Shown here: positions 16,302 to 24,526 of the stretch, piece by piece
Position numbering within the stretch: position 1 is the stretch's first letter
How the letters are laid out: each line of letters opens with the position of its first letter
Origin: Anaerolineae bacterium
Lineage (GTDB): Bacteria; Chloroflexota; Anaerolineae; Promineifilales; Promineifilaceae
DNA length: 64,000 bases
Direction: 5' to 3'
Assembly (NCBI GenBank): GCA_023384415.1
Contig: JAHDWJ010000028.1
Coordinates: 19,127 to 83,126, forward strand
Notes under the pieces: model-generated
What the model was told of the DNA's origin: nothing
Database searches by the model: none
The model's input: only the letters and a program-made list of their open reading frames with translations
Translations under genes and position numbers: made by a program

Positions 16302-16335
16302 AAAAAACCCCCTTCATCGCCAGGACGAAGGGGGT
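16302..16335 (-). terminator. T-box leader terminator
   Basis: ACCCCCTTCGTCC / GAAGGGGGT stem followed by a run of six T on the minus strand. Its 5' arm overlaps the antiterminator partner of the T-box sequence. Confidence 0.88.
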
Positions 16336-16435
16336 CTCGTGGTGCCACCTGGATTTATGCCGTCAGGGTTATCTGACGACACCTCTAAGCGTGATAACGG
16401 ACGCGGCCGGCCTGTTTTGTGCAAGAAAAAGCTGT

Positions 16436-16508
16436 TTACCGCTAAGGCGCGAAGGGCACAAAGAAATTTCTAGTAGATTCCTGGTGATCTTGGCGTCTTT
16501 GCGGTGAG
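16436..16508. repeat. Dispersed hairpin-forming repeat inside the T-box leader
   Basis: On the minus strand CTCACCGCAAAGACGCC and CGCGCCTTAGCGGT form the two partly complementary ends of a roughly 70-base unit. The same word type (CTTTGCGTCTTCGCG) is present at 12454-12476. It occupies the place where T-box Stems II and III normally are. Confidence 0.6.
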
Positions 16509-16653
16509 TAACTTTATTGCTTTCTCAACAGGCAACTTGGAAGGGGATTTCAGGCGATTGAGCTGTTCGCTTGCACCAACCGCGAACTCTCTGGAAAGTC
16601 AACACACCTTACTTGGCTTCTTCATCGTTGTTTGATGCCTTACAACTGGCCTC

Positions 16654-16682
16654 ATTATAGTAAGCGGCCGCGTGGCTGTCAA
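16654..16682 (-). promoter_or_regulatory. Consensus sigma-70 promoter of the serS T-box operon
   Basis: TTGACA (16677-16682) and TATAAT (16654-16659) with exactly 17 bases between them. A GCGGCCGC octamer occupies 16663-16670, inside the spacer. Both hexamers are perfect consensus. Confidence 0.85.
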
Positions 16683-16742
16683 ACGGGAAAAAGTCTGCCC
16701 ATAAGGGAGTATACGTGGGCAGCGAGCAAACTGCCCGTGGCT

Positions 16743-17897
16743 CTAGGTTGCCAGAGGGTGCTGCATAAACAAGTCTAGCTCAGCCGGAGACAAAGGGTCA
16801 GCGGAGGTGGTAGCATAATGGCCTGGGGACCAGAAGGATGTACGTACCTGGAACTGAGTCTGTAACTCTCTCTCAGAGCCGCTCTTAAACAGATGAGCCG
16901 CCCAGGTGCTGTTACGCCCCGGTGGGCAGCTTACCACCAGGTGAACATATTGATTGGTCACATCAAAGTGGGTCAGTAGACAGGCATTAGCTTTGGCAAT
17001 CCGTTCCAGGGCACGCCGCAGGGGAATGTTAAGAAAGTCAGGAATGGGTTCATAAGCTCGCCACAGGATGGCGAAGGTATGATTGTTGGTGTTAGATTGG
17101 GTTATGATGGGAGTTTGCGGCAGAGGCGCGGCCGCGACCACCATCTCTTGCCCAATTAACTCAGTTAGCTGCGGCCGCAGCTGTTCCGATAAAGATCGTA
17201 ACATCGTCAGGGGCGTCGTAGGAGAAGCTGCCAAAACAAGATGATGCGTTTCCCCCACCGGAAGCGTATAAAGCAACATTTCCTCAATCCGGCCCGGCAG
17301 ACGATAAAATTGCATCTGCGCCGTCATCTGAGTCGCCGACCAGGTTTGTTGGCAGCGGGCAGCAATAAGCGCGGCCTGTTCATTGTTAAATTCACCGGCA
17401 AAAGCCAGAGCGGCCTGATTTTGGATAAACGCTGTTGTCACCCCGGTTTCTCGAAATGCTCGCTGCAGCAGAACCGCCACTCGCCCCATATCCACTACGG
17501 AAATAACTTGTGCCTCCCCGGTCTTCACCTGCAAAAACAGCGGTGAAACTGGTTTTTGTAAAATCGCTTCCAAAACCAGAGGAAGCTCCATATCAAAGCG
17601 GCTCTTGCTAAGTAACGTTTTTAGGCGGGATCGCTGCAATTGCGGCAAAGGAGTATGGGGCACCGGCACAATACCGACTAAAGGCAGTTCCGGCTGCAAG
17701 ACGAGCAAAGCACGCAGCAAGCCATCGTCGCTTTGAGCCGGCACAAATGCTAAATCATGCGGCTGCTGCACCAAAATCAGGCAGGCATCTCGTATATGGC
17801 GCACAATAGTGGCCTGATATTTACCCCGCTCTAATGCGGCCGCCAGGCGAGTGGCAAAAATTGTATCTGGTTCGACGATAAGAATTTTATTCTTCAT
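16743..17897 (-). CDS. Receiver-like / roadblock-like protein with a catalytically dead IS200-type (Y1) transposase domain
   Basis: 384 residues in three parts. Residues 1-115 look like a response-regulator receiver (KILIVEPDTIFATRLAAAL, DLAFVPAQ), but the phospho-acceptor Asp position is Pro. Residues about 130-245 resemble Roadblock/LC7 (VVDMGRVAVLLQRAFRETGV, HHLVLAASP). Residues about 270-384 align to the IS200/IS605 Y1 transposase from its first strand to its last helix: FAILWRAYEPIPDF, HFDVTNQYVHLVVS, LFKSGSERELQTQF, SFWSPGHYATTSADPLSPAE, LFMQH. In active enzymes the HUH motif is HVH and the nucleophile is a Tyr in 'RYIEQQ'; here they are YVH and LFMQH, so both catalytic residues are lost. 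This is an exaptation: the fold may bind a hairpin DNA or RNA. Domain assignments are by eye. Confidence 0.72.
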   Translation of the reverse strand: MKNKILIVEPDTIFATRLAAALERGKYQATIVRHIRDACLILVQQPHDLAFVPAQSDDGLLRALLVLQPELPLVGIVPVPHTPLPQLQRSRLKTLLSKSRFDMELPLVLEAILQKPVSPLFLQVKTGEAQVISVVDMGRVAVLLQRAFRETGVTTAFIQNQAALAFAGEFNNEQAALIAARCQQTWSATQMTAQMQFYRLPGRIEEMLLYTLPVGETHHLVLAASPTTPLTMLRSLSEQLRPQLTELIGQEMVVAAAPLPQTPIITQSNTNNHTFAILWRAYEPIPDFLNIPLRRALERIAKANACLLTHFDVTNQYVHLVVSCPPGRNSTWAAHLFKSGSERELQTQFQVRTSFWSPGHYATTSADPLSPAELDLFMQHPLAT

Positions 17898-18100
17898 AAC
17901 TGCATTTATGTTTCAAGTTCAAGCGTTCAAGATTACGGGCTACCATACCTGACCAGAAAGTTATTACTTTCAGCCTGGAACTTATACCTTCATTCTAAGC
18001 CGTCCTGGGTATCAAAAGCAATGAATCATGGCTTAGTTTCACGCAATTTCCACCAGACCAGGTTGCCCGGTATAGTCAAACAAAATAGTTTCCAAAACAG

Positions 18101-18129
18101 TAGACCATATGTTCTATTTATGGTATACT
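18101..18129 (+). promoter_or_regulatory. Candidate promoter of the VOC gene
   Basis: TAGACC (18101-18106), 17-base spacer, TATACT (18124-18129). Start of transcription would be about 55 bases upstream of ATG 18192. The rest of 17898-18100 shows only short CAAG/TTCAAG repeat words. Confidence 0.4.
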
Positions 18130-18191
18130 TCTACCTGACACGGCTAACAAACAGCCAATTTTTACCCCCATAACACAGAAGGAGTGTGACC

Positions 18192-18992
18192 ATGCAAATT
18201 GTAACCAATTACCCCAATGGTGTTTTCAACTGGGTGGATCTAACCACCACCGATATAGCTGGAGCCAAGGCGTTTTACATGGCCTTATTCGGCTGGGAAG
18301 CTGTAGATACCCCCTTTGATGGCGGCGGCTTCTACTCTAATTTTAAGCTGAACGGGCACAGTGTCGCTGGTGGGGGGCAGATGGATCAAGGTATGCTCGA
18401 TCAAGGCATTCCCCCTTATTGGGGTTCTTATGTCAAGCATGACAATGCGGACGAAATCGCGGCCCGAATTTCGGCCGCCGGGGGCACTTTAGTGCTGCCG
18501 CCCATGGATGTGATGGAAGAAGGGCGTATGCTGATCGCCATAGACCCAACCGGGGCTACGTTTGGTGTCTGGCAGCCGCGCAACCACACGGGCGCGGAGC
18601 TGGTGAACATTCCCAACACCTTAATTTGGAATGAGCTGCAAACACGGGACAGCGCGGCCGCGCAAACTTTCTATGGCTCTGTTTTCGGCTGGACAGCCCA
18701 TCCCACTACAGACGGTTACACCAATTTCGCCGTCAATGGCCGCGTACAGGCCGGTGTGATACAGATGGATGAACGCTTTGATGCCAGCATCCCCCCAAAC
18801 TGGAGTATCTACTTTGCCGTCGAAGATGCGGCCGCAACCGTCGCTAGAGCCGAGGAATTAGGTGGTAAAACAATGGTTCCCCCCACCGCCGCCGGTGAAA
18901 TGGGCACCTTCGCTGTCATTCAGGATCCTCAAGGGGCTGTTTTCTCAATTATTCAGATGAACAGCCCTGGGGACCCCCCACCCGGCGTGTAA
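18192..18992 (+). CDS. Two-domain VOC (glyoxalase/bleomycin-resistance fold) protein
   Basis: 266 residues from ATG 18192 with AAGGAG 7 bases upstream. Two VOC modules of about 130 residues: each starts FNWVDLTTTDIAGAKAFYMALFGWE / LIWNELQTRDSAAAQTFYGSVFGWT and ends with a beta strand DPTGATFGVWQ / DPQGAVFSIIQ. The metal-ligand positions of glyoxalase I are only partly conserved, so it is more likely a CFP-30B-like or hydroxylase-like binding protein than a glyoxalase. Two GCGGCCGC octamers fall in it (18655, 18828), each encoding AAA-type runs. No function can be assigned from context. Confidence 0.82.
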   Translation: MQIVTNYPNGVFNWVDLTTTDIAGAKAFYMALFGWEAVDTPFDGGGFYSNFKLNGHSVAGGGQMDQGMLDQGIPPYWGSYVKHDNADEIAARISAAGGTLVLPPMDVMEEGRMLIAIDPTGATFGVWQPRNHTGAELVNIPNTLIWNELQTRDSAAAQTFYGSVFGWTAHPTTDGYTNFAVNGRVQAGVIQMDERFDASIPPNWSIYFAVEDAAATVARAEELGGKTMVPPTAAGEMGTFAVIQDPQGAVFSIIQMNSPGDPPPGV

Positions 18993-19139
18993 TCACGGCA
19001 GATTGACGCCTCAGACGCGGCCGCAGCCAGGCAAAATTAGGGCACGGGTAGGGGGCAGGTAAATAAGAAATTCCTGTAACTCTCTATCCGTGTCATTCGT
19101 TTGCCTTGCCTCAGGCCCAAATTGTCCCATAATAAGGTG

Positions 19140-21008
19140 ATGGTGGTGAGATGGGTGTGGACTGCTTTTTTTTCTCTCTGGCTGCTGGCAGCTTGCGGCC
19201 GCGCCAATGAGCCTGCCCTTTTACCGCCCCCCACCCGCATCCCCACTACTCCCACCACTATCGCCCAATTACCAGCGACCGCCACCCTGACCCCAGCCCC
19301 AACCTCAACCCCCTGGCCTACCGCCACCCCAACCATTACCTTATCACCAACCCCAACTCCCACCCTGACACCCACAGCCATCCCCCTGCTGGTCGTTGGG
19401 GATCCTTTTGCCGGTCGGCGGCAAGACCCCATACCCCAGCCTGGCGCACGCTGCGGCGTAGTAGACATCCTCGACTTTCCCCTCAACCCACCTGATGCCG
19501 CCGGTTTTGCGGGCGGCAATGATTTTGGGGTTTTTCGCAGCCGCTATGACAAATTTCACGCGGGAGAAGATTGGTGGGCCAGTGACCGGGGGGATACTTT
19601 TGGGCAATCGGTTTACAGTATCGGCCATGGCCTGATAACCTACGCCCAACCTGAAGGGTGGAACCGGGACAAGGGGGTGATCATCATTCAGCACACGTTT
19701 GCCAATGGGCAGACGGTACTTTCTTTTTATGGCCACCTCGACCCCCCATCAGTTACAGTGTCAGCCGGGGCATGTGTTAAACGAGGAGAAAAGATTGCCG
19801 AAATTGGGCGGCCGCGTGGCTCGCCCCATCTCCATTTTGAGATACGCACCCAATCCCCTTATAGCACCCTCAGCGGTTATTGGCCCACCGATCCCACTGA
19901 AGTAGGCTGGCTGGCCCCTTCCCCCTTCATTTGGAATCAGCGCATTGCCTCAGCCCCCGGTGTGCTTTGGACCCTTCCCTACGAGCGCGAGAGCCGAATG
20001 CCCGCAGGCCGACTCAATGAGACAACTTTTGTCGTTATCCAGGCAGGGGAGCTGCTGGGGCTGAATCTGGCTAATGGTGCAGTACAATGGCGCTATGCGG
20101 CTGATGAACCGGTCGCGGCCGCGTTTTTCGACAGCCAGTCCCCTATCTTATATACCGCCGACCGCACCGGGCGTGTAACCGCCTTAGGCTGGGCAGATCA
20201 ACCAGCCGGGACGGCCCCATGGACTCCCCTTTGGCAAGTAGAGTCTGGTCGTCCAGGAACACCAACCTTGATACCCCTGGCGGCGGGTGGTGTAGCGGTT
20301 CATCTGCGGTCACAACTACACGGCTATACCTCAGAGGGGCAATGGTTATGGACAGCCGAAGGCGTAGGCCAGCCAACAGCCTGGCACCATTGGCACGATG
20401 AGGTAATTGTAGCCACCGGCGCAGGTTCAGAAAGCCAATTTATATGGCAGATAGGAACAGCCGGAGCGCAAGCGTGGGATGTACCAATGACCGGGCGCCT
20501 GGCAGCTGCTGGGGAGCAGTTGTGGCTGCATACAGCCGATGGGCTGTATCGGCTGCACCCGGAAAGCCGTACCGCCAACCTCGCCCTGCCCTTGCCTCGC
20601 GGCTTTTTAGCCCAGGGAGACACAATAGGGCTGCCTGATGGTGGGCTGCTCCTGGCCCACGCCGACTCGTTTGACCGCCGTTTATTGGTTGTCAATGCAG
20701 ATGGCACATTACGCTGGGAGCGTTCTTATCGCATACGGGTAAGCGGCAAGGTTCACCTGCTAGAGCAAGGGGGGCACCTGTATCTGGTGGCCCACAATGA
20801 AAACGGTTCAGTCGGTGAGCTTTTACTCTATGCTATTGATCTGGAAGGGGCGCGGTTAACTCACCTGTTTATTGGCGGCACCCGCTCCCCCCGCCTCCAT
20901 GAGAGTTGGGTTTGGGGGGATGACGGGGTACTGCTGTTGAATATAGGTGGGGGGAATTTATTGACGTTTGCAGCCCAAGCTGACCGCTTAAGTTCATCTT
21001 CAGATTAA
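19140..21008 (+). CDS. Lipoprotein with M23 peptidase domain and PQQ-like beta propeller
   Basis: About 622 residues. The signal (VVRWVWTAFFSLWLLAAC) ends in the lipobox LAAC, so the mature protein is a lipoprotein. A Pro/Thr/Ala spacer follows. The M23 domain has the zinc-binding HAGEDWW (H-x3-D) and SPHLHFEIR (HxH) motifs, with SFYGHLDPPSV and GACVKRGEKIAEIGRPRG between them; M23 enzymes cut peptide cross-links in peptidoglycan. The C-terminal half is a series of WD/PQQ-like repeats (ALGWADQPAGTAPWTPLWQVESG, LLVVNADGTLRWE, LTHLFIGGTRSP), a propeller that may hold a partner. Start: ATG 19140 or GTG 19146, since AAGGTG (19134-19139) sits nearer the later codons; the lipoprotein signal fits either. 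The longer frame from 19101 has no ribosome site. Confidence 0.83.
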   Translation: MVVRWVWTAFFSLWLLAACGRANEPALLPPPTRIPTTPTTIAQLPATATLTPAPTSTPWPTATPTITLSPTPTPTLTPTAIPLLVVGDPFAGRRQDPIPQPGARCGVVDILDFPLNPPDAAGFAGGNDFGVFRSRYDKFHAGEDWWASDRGDTFGQSVYSIGHGLITYAQPEGWNRDKGVIIIQHTFANGQTVLSFYGHLDPPSVTVSAGACVKRGEKIAEIGRPRGSPHLHFEIRTQSPYSTLSGYWPTDPTEVGWLAPSPFIWNQRIASAPGVLWTLPYERESRMPAGRLNETTFVVIQAGELLGLNLANGAVQWRYAADEPVAAAFFDSQSPILYTADRTGRVTALGWADQPAGTAPWTPLWQVESGRPGTPTLIPLAAGGVAVHLRSQLHGYTSEGQWLWTAEGVGQPTAWHHWHDEVIVATGAGSESQFIWQIGTAGAQAWDVPMTGRLAAAGEQLWLHTADGLYRLHPESRTANLALPLPRGFLAQGDTIGLPDGGLLLAHADSFDRRLLVVNADGTLRWERSYRIRVSGKVHLLEQGGHLYLVAHNENGSVGELLLYAIDLEGARLTHLFIGGTRSPRLHESWVWGDDGVLLLNIGGGNLLTFAAQADRLSSSSD

Positions 21009-21052
21009 GCCATTAGCCATTGTTGATTTAGGCTATCGAGTCGCTTTCGTCA

Positions 21053-22690
21053 TTATAATCGTTCAACGGTAAGGACCTGGCGACGAATGCGGTACTGGCC
21101 TGATTTGTGTAACACCTGGTTGACATACTGCTCTGGTATGTCTAACAAGGTATGCTCTGGTTGTATGCGAATGGCCCCAATGGCTGAACCGGGGATGTCA
21201 GCATGAAAAGCGATAGCCCCTACTACGTCGTTGGGACGAAGGCCATGCACTTTGCCAGCATTGAGGCTGAGACGGACCATTCCCTTTTCATGAGAACGGC
21301 CATGAACTGGTTGTCTCCCCTGGCGGGTCTCAGGCCGGCCGGAGCGCGGCCGCAAACGGGGCTGCTCTTCTACGACCTCACTGATGGGGGGAATGGGGCG
21401 CTGTTTTTCTTCAGCACGGGCCAATTTGAGGGCGGCGGCCGCGATGTCAACTACATCATACCCTTCTGCCACCCACTCCTGCACTAACTGCTTTTCTTGG
21501 GTGCAGCGGCCGCGGCGCAGCCAGACATTCATCTTCTCTTTCAACTGATTCTCCCGGTTGGCCTGAATCATCTCTGCCGTAGGTAGTTTGGCCGGAGTGA
21601 TGGTTTGGCGGGTGAACCGCTCAATCTGTTGCAAACGATATTTCTCTCGCGGAGTCACCAGAGTCAGGGCAACTCCCGTCTTGCCCGCCCGCCCGGTGCG
21701 GCCGATACGATGCACATACACCTCAGAATCCAGAGGCAGATCATAATTGAACACATGAGAAATATCATCAATGTCCAGCCCTCGGGCAGCTACATCGGTA
21801 GCTACGAGAACGGTAATTTGGCGATTGCGAAACCGGTTTAGCACCTGCTCGCGGGCATCCTGGCTCAGGTCTCCATTAAGGGCCTCAGCCGGAAAACCGC
21901 GTACCGCCAACTCATTCGCCAGCTCACCGGTACCGGCACGGGTACGGGCAAAGATGAGGGCGCTGGTGATATTTTCTGTCTCAAAAAGGCGGGTGAGAGC
22001 GGCCAGTTTATCAGGCTCATTGACCAGATAATAACGCTGTTCGATGGCGGCGACGGTAAGCTGCGGCCGCTGAATGGTCACATTTTGCGGTTCACGCAAA
22101 TATTGCCCGGCCAGGCGACGAATCTCCGGGGGCAGCGTAGCCGAAAAAAGGGCCGTTTGCCGGCTGCCTGGGGTCTCTTTGAGGATCGTTTCCACATCTT
22201 CAATAAACCCCATACTTAACATTTCGTCCGCTTCATCCAAAACAAGGGTGCGTAACCCTCCTAAAGCCAAAACCTTACGCTCCATCAGGTCAATCAGGCG
22301 TCCCGGTGTCCCAACAACGATATCTACCCCTTTTTTGAGGCGATAAATTTGTTGACCATATGGCTGCCCTCCATAAACGGCCAAAACGCGCACCTTTTGA
22401 TGGCGGCCATAGTCGCTGATGGCTTTGGCAACTTGCAGGGCTAACTCACGGGTAGGGGTGACGATCAGAGCTTGCAAAGCAGCCTGGTCATCGGTCAGAT
22501 TGTGTAAAATGGGCAGGGCGAAGGCGGCGGTTTTACCTGTGCCTGTTTGAGCCTGGCCTACGATGTCGTGACCGGCCAACATAGCGGGGATAACGCCTAT
22601 CTGGATGGGGGTGGGCTGGGTATAACCCAACTCAGAGACGGCCTGGAGTAGCTGCGGCCGCAGGTTTAATTCACTGAATTCAGTTGTCAT
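21053..22690 (-). CDS. deaD: DEAD-box RNA helicase with DbpA-type RNA-binding domain
   Basis: 545 residues from ATG 22690, with AGGAG 6 bases upstream; the frame is open for 66 more codons but without a ribosome site. Motifs in order: Q motif (YTQPTPIQ), I (AQTGTGKTAAFALP), Ia (VTPTRELALQVA), Ib (VVGTPGRLIDLM), II (VLDEADEML), III (ALFSATLPPE), IV (ALIFARTRAGTG), V (LVATDVAARGLDID) and VI (VHRIGRTGRAGKTG). The tail (RLSLNAGKVHGLRPNDVVGAI ... AIGAIRIQPEHTLLDIPEQ) is a DbpA/CsdA RNA-binding domain. Such proteins remodel ribosomal and mRNA secondary structure, especially in the cold. A terminator at 22845-22872 separates it from the exporter gene upstream. Confidence 0.93.
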   Translation of the reverse strand: MTTEFSELNLRPQLLQAVSELGYTQPTPIQIGVIPAMLAGHDIVGQAQTGTGKTAAFALPILHNLTDDQAALQALIVTPTRELALQVAKAISDYGRHQKVRVLAVYGGQPYGQQIYRLKKGVDIVVGTPGRLIDLMERKVLALGGLRTLVLDEADEMLSMGFIEDVETILKETPGSRQTALFSATLPPEIRRLAGQYLREPQNVTIQRPQLTVAAIEQRYYLVNEPDKLAALTRLFETENITSALIFARTRAGTGELANELAVRGFPAEALNGDLSQDAREQVLNRFRNRQITVLVATDVAARGLDIDDISHVFNYDLPLDSEVYVHRIGRTGRAGKTGVALTLVTPREKYRLQQIERFTRQTITPAKLPTAEMIQANRENQLKEKMNVWLRRGRCTQEKQLVQEWVAEGYDVVDIAAAALKLARAEEKQRPIPPISEVVEEQPRLRPRSGRPETRQGRQPVHGRSHEKGMVRLSLNAGKVHGLRPNDVVGAIAFHADIPGSAIGAIRIQPEHTLLDIPEQYVNQVLHKSGQYRIRRQVLTVERL

Positions 22691-22844
22691 GTTGCTCCTA
22701 CTTATAGGTGGGGGCCGGATGAGTTTACCACCTGACCCTTTTGATGTTTCGCTGAGTCCGCGTGAGATACACCCTTGCGGGGCATCTCCCCATTTGACGG
22801 CCAACAGCGTACTCATCCCATAAGCAGAGCCGGGCTGTTGCCAC

Positions 22845-22872
22845 AAAAAAGCCTTACCCGGTTGGGCAAGGC
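22845..22872 (-). terminator. Intrinsic terminator after the MFS gene
   Basis: On the minus strand GCCTTGCCC-AACC-GGGTAAGGC (one G-U pair) runs into TTTTTT. It lies 117 bases after the MFS stop. The 22691-22844 stretch that follows must hold the deaD promoter; no clear one was seen. Confidence 0.85.
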
Positions 22873-22988
22873 GATCAGGAATCGTCAAAACAGCTTTACA
22901 TTAAAAAGTGCCACCCGGTGTGGATGACGAGAAGAGTATACCACAATTAAGCAAAAGGGAAACCCTCAAGGCGACACGCGTTTGGAAA

Positions 22989-24470
22989 TTAAGGGATGTT
23001 GATTTCTGGAGGGGCCACGTCAGGAAATTTCTTCCTCTTTTGCCGGGCACGCATCAACCCCCACCCGCCCAGGCACAAGGCCAGGGTAGAAAGAATTGCG
23101 GCCGCGATAAAAGTATCTTGCAGCCCGTTCACTTGGGCCAACGGACCGGCCCCGGTGGCGCCTTCTGGCAATATCCGGCCCTCATAAAAAAAGACGCGGC
23201 CGGCCCAAAACGTGCCCAACAAAGCGATGCCCGTCGTTTGCCCCAACGAGCGTGTCACCGCCAGTAACCCTGAGACCACCCCCAACTGCTCCCGCGATGA
23301 CGACCCCATCACCGCGCTGTTATTGGGTGATTGAAAAATACCTACCCCCAAACCGATAAGGGCATAACGCCAGATAAAGCCCCAAACGGTTGTTTCAGTG
23401 GATAAACTGCTGAGGGCCAGGTACCCCGACACCATGACCGCCAGACCAGCTACCGCCAGCGGCCGCGTTCCCAACCGATCCGACAACACTCCAGAAACAG
23501 GGGCGGCGATCCCCAGAGCAACGGGCAGGGCAATCATCAAAAACCCAACCTGACGATTGTCATAACCCAGCATATTCTCCAAATAAAAAGGAATCAAAAT
23601 CAGGGCCCCGGCCACAGCCATAAAAACCAGGAACCCGGTACCCAAATTAATGTTAAAGTTACGCTGCGTAAACAAGCTCAAAGCAATCATCGGCTGAGTC
23701 GCTCGCCACTCAATAGCTACAAAAATAACCATAAACAAAAGCCAGCCACCCAACAGCAGCAAGATACGCCAATCACCAAACCCCCAACTTTGTCCCAGAG
23801 TCAGGGCCAGCAGCAGCGACAATAAGGCGATAAACAGCGTCACGGCCCCGGCAAAATCAAATGTTTGTCGCCCTTTAGGTTGGGTGGGGGCAATAAATCG
23901 CCATACCAACAGCACACCAATCAGCCCCACCGGCAAATTGACAAAAAATATCCAATGCCAGGAGAGCGTTTGCAGGAGCAATCCCCCCAAAGTTGGCCCA
24001 ATCACAATCCCTATAGAAACGATAGAGCCGGTGATACCCAATGCCTTGCCCCGCTCCGCTTGGGGAAACGCCTCGGTGATAATAGCTGCGCCGAGGGCAA
24101 AGACCATCGCCGCGCCGATTCCTTTCACGACCCGAAAGAAAATGAGCCAATAAATGGTTGGGGCCAGGCCGCACAAAAGTGATCCCAGAGTAAAAACCAC
24201 AAAACCAGCGGCATAAATTGGTTTTTTGCCCAACATATCAGCCAGACGGCCGACGGTGGGCATGAGGGTCGTGAGAGTGAGTAAATAAGCCAGGACGACC
24301 CACTGCACCGTCGCAAAATTGGTTTGCAGTTCCCGTACCAGGGTGGGTAACGCAACATTGACGATGCTGCCATCAATGGTGGCCAAAAAAACACCCAGAC
24401 TCACGGCCAACATGACATACCATTTACGGCTGTAATCAATGAGGGAATCGTTGGTAGATACGTTGTTCAT
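22989..24470 (-). CDS. MFS drug exporter, DHA2/EmrB type (14 spans)
   Basis: 493 residues. The first span carries ATIDGSIVNVALPTL, the DHA2 antiporter signature (motif D1, with the acidic residue in TM1). Motif A is VGRLADMLGKKPIY and motif C is GPTLGGLLLQTLSWHWIFFVNLPVG. Hydrophobicity gives about 14 membrane spans. These are proton-driven exporters of hydrophobic drugs. The 22691-22988 gap downstream holds only a terminator and the deaD leader. No regulator is adjacent. Confidence 0.87.
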   Translation of the reverse strand: MNNVSTNDSLIDYSRKWYVMLAVSLGVFLATIDGSIVNVALPTLVRELQTNFATVQWVVLAYLLTLTTLMPTVGRLADMLGKKPIYAAGFVVFTLGSLLCGLAPTIYWLIFFRVVKGIGAAMVFALGAAIITEAFPQAERGKALGITGSIVSIGIVIGPTLGGLLLQTLSWHWIFFVNLPVGLIGVLLVWRFIAPTQPKGRQTFDFAGAVTLFIALLSLLLALTLGQSWGFGDWRILLLLGGWLLFMVIFVAIEWRATQPMIALSLFTQRNFNINLGTGFLVFMAVAGALILIPFYLENMLGYDNRQVGFLMIALPVALGIAAPVSGVLSDRLGTRPLAVAGLAVMVSGYLALSSLSTETTVWGFIWRYALIGLGVGIFQSPNNSAVMGSSSREQLGVVSGLLAVTRSLGQTTGIALLGTFWAGRVFFYEGRILPEGATGAGPLAQVNGLQDTFIAAAILSTLALCLGGWGLMRARQKRKKFPDVAPPEINIP

Positions 24471-24526
24471 TATACGGGGTAGGTGGGATTTTGTGGGGCC
24501 GGGCTAAAAAAGCAGGCGGTATGGGG

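Larger units (their letters stand above)
16302..16647 (-). promoter_or_regulatory. T-box leader (tRNA-Ser sensing) of the serS operon
   Basis: Read on the minus strand. The Stem I apical pair GAGAGTTCGCGG / GGTTGGTGCAAGCGAAC (about 16565-16590) matches the T-box Stem I 'AG bulge and distal loop' region that stacks on the tRNA elbow. An AGTA with GGTG lies on the 5' side and GAAATCC on the 3' side of the specifier region, offering serine codon UCC. The T-box sequence AGGTGGCACCACG is at 16338-16350, where UGGC pairs with the tRNA acceptor end. It overlaps the terminator stem at 16302-16335. Uncharged tRNA-Ser is expected to favour the antiterminator and allow serS transcription. A dispersed repeat (16436-16508) has been inserted or has grown between Stem I and the T-box. 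Confidence 0.88.

Noticed and set aside
16743-17897. An active IS200-type transposase
   Set aside because: The HUH first His and nucleophilic Tyr positions are substituted, and the domain is fused to others.
22691-22888. N-terminal extension of the DEAD-box helicase
   Set aside because: A good AGGAG site precedes ATG 22690 and the extension shows no helicase-family homology and covers a terminator.
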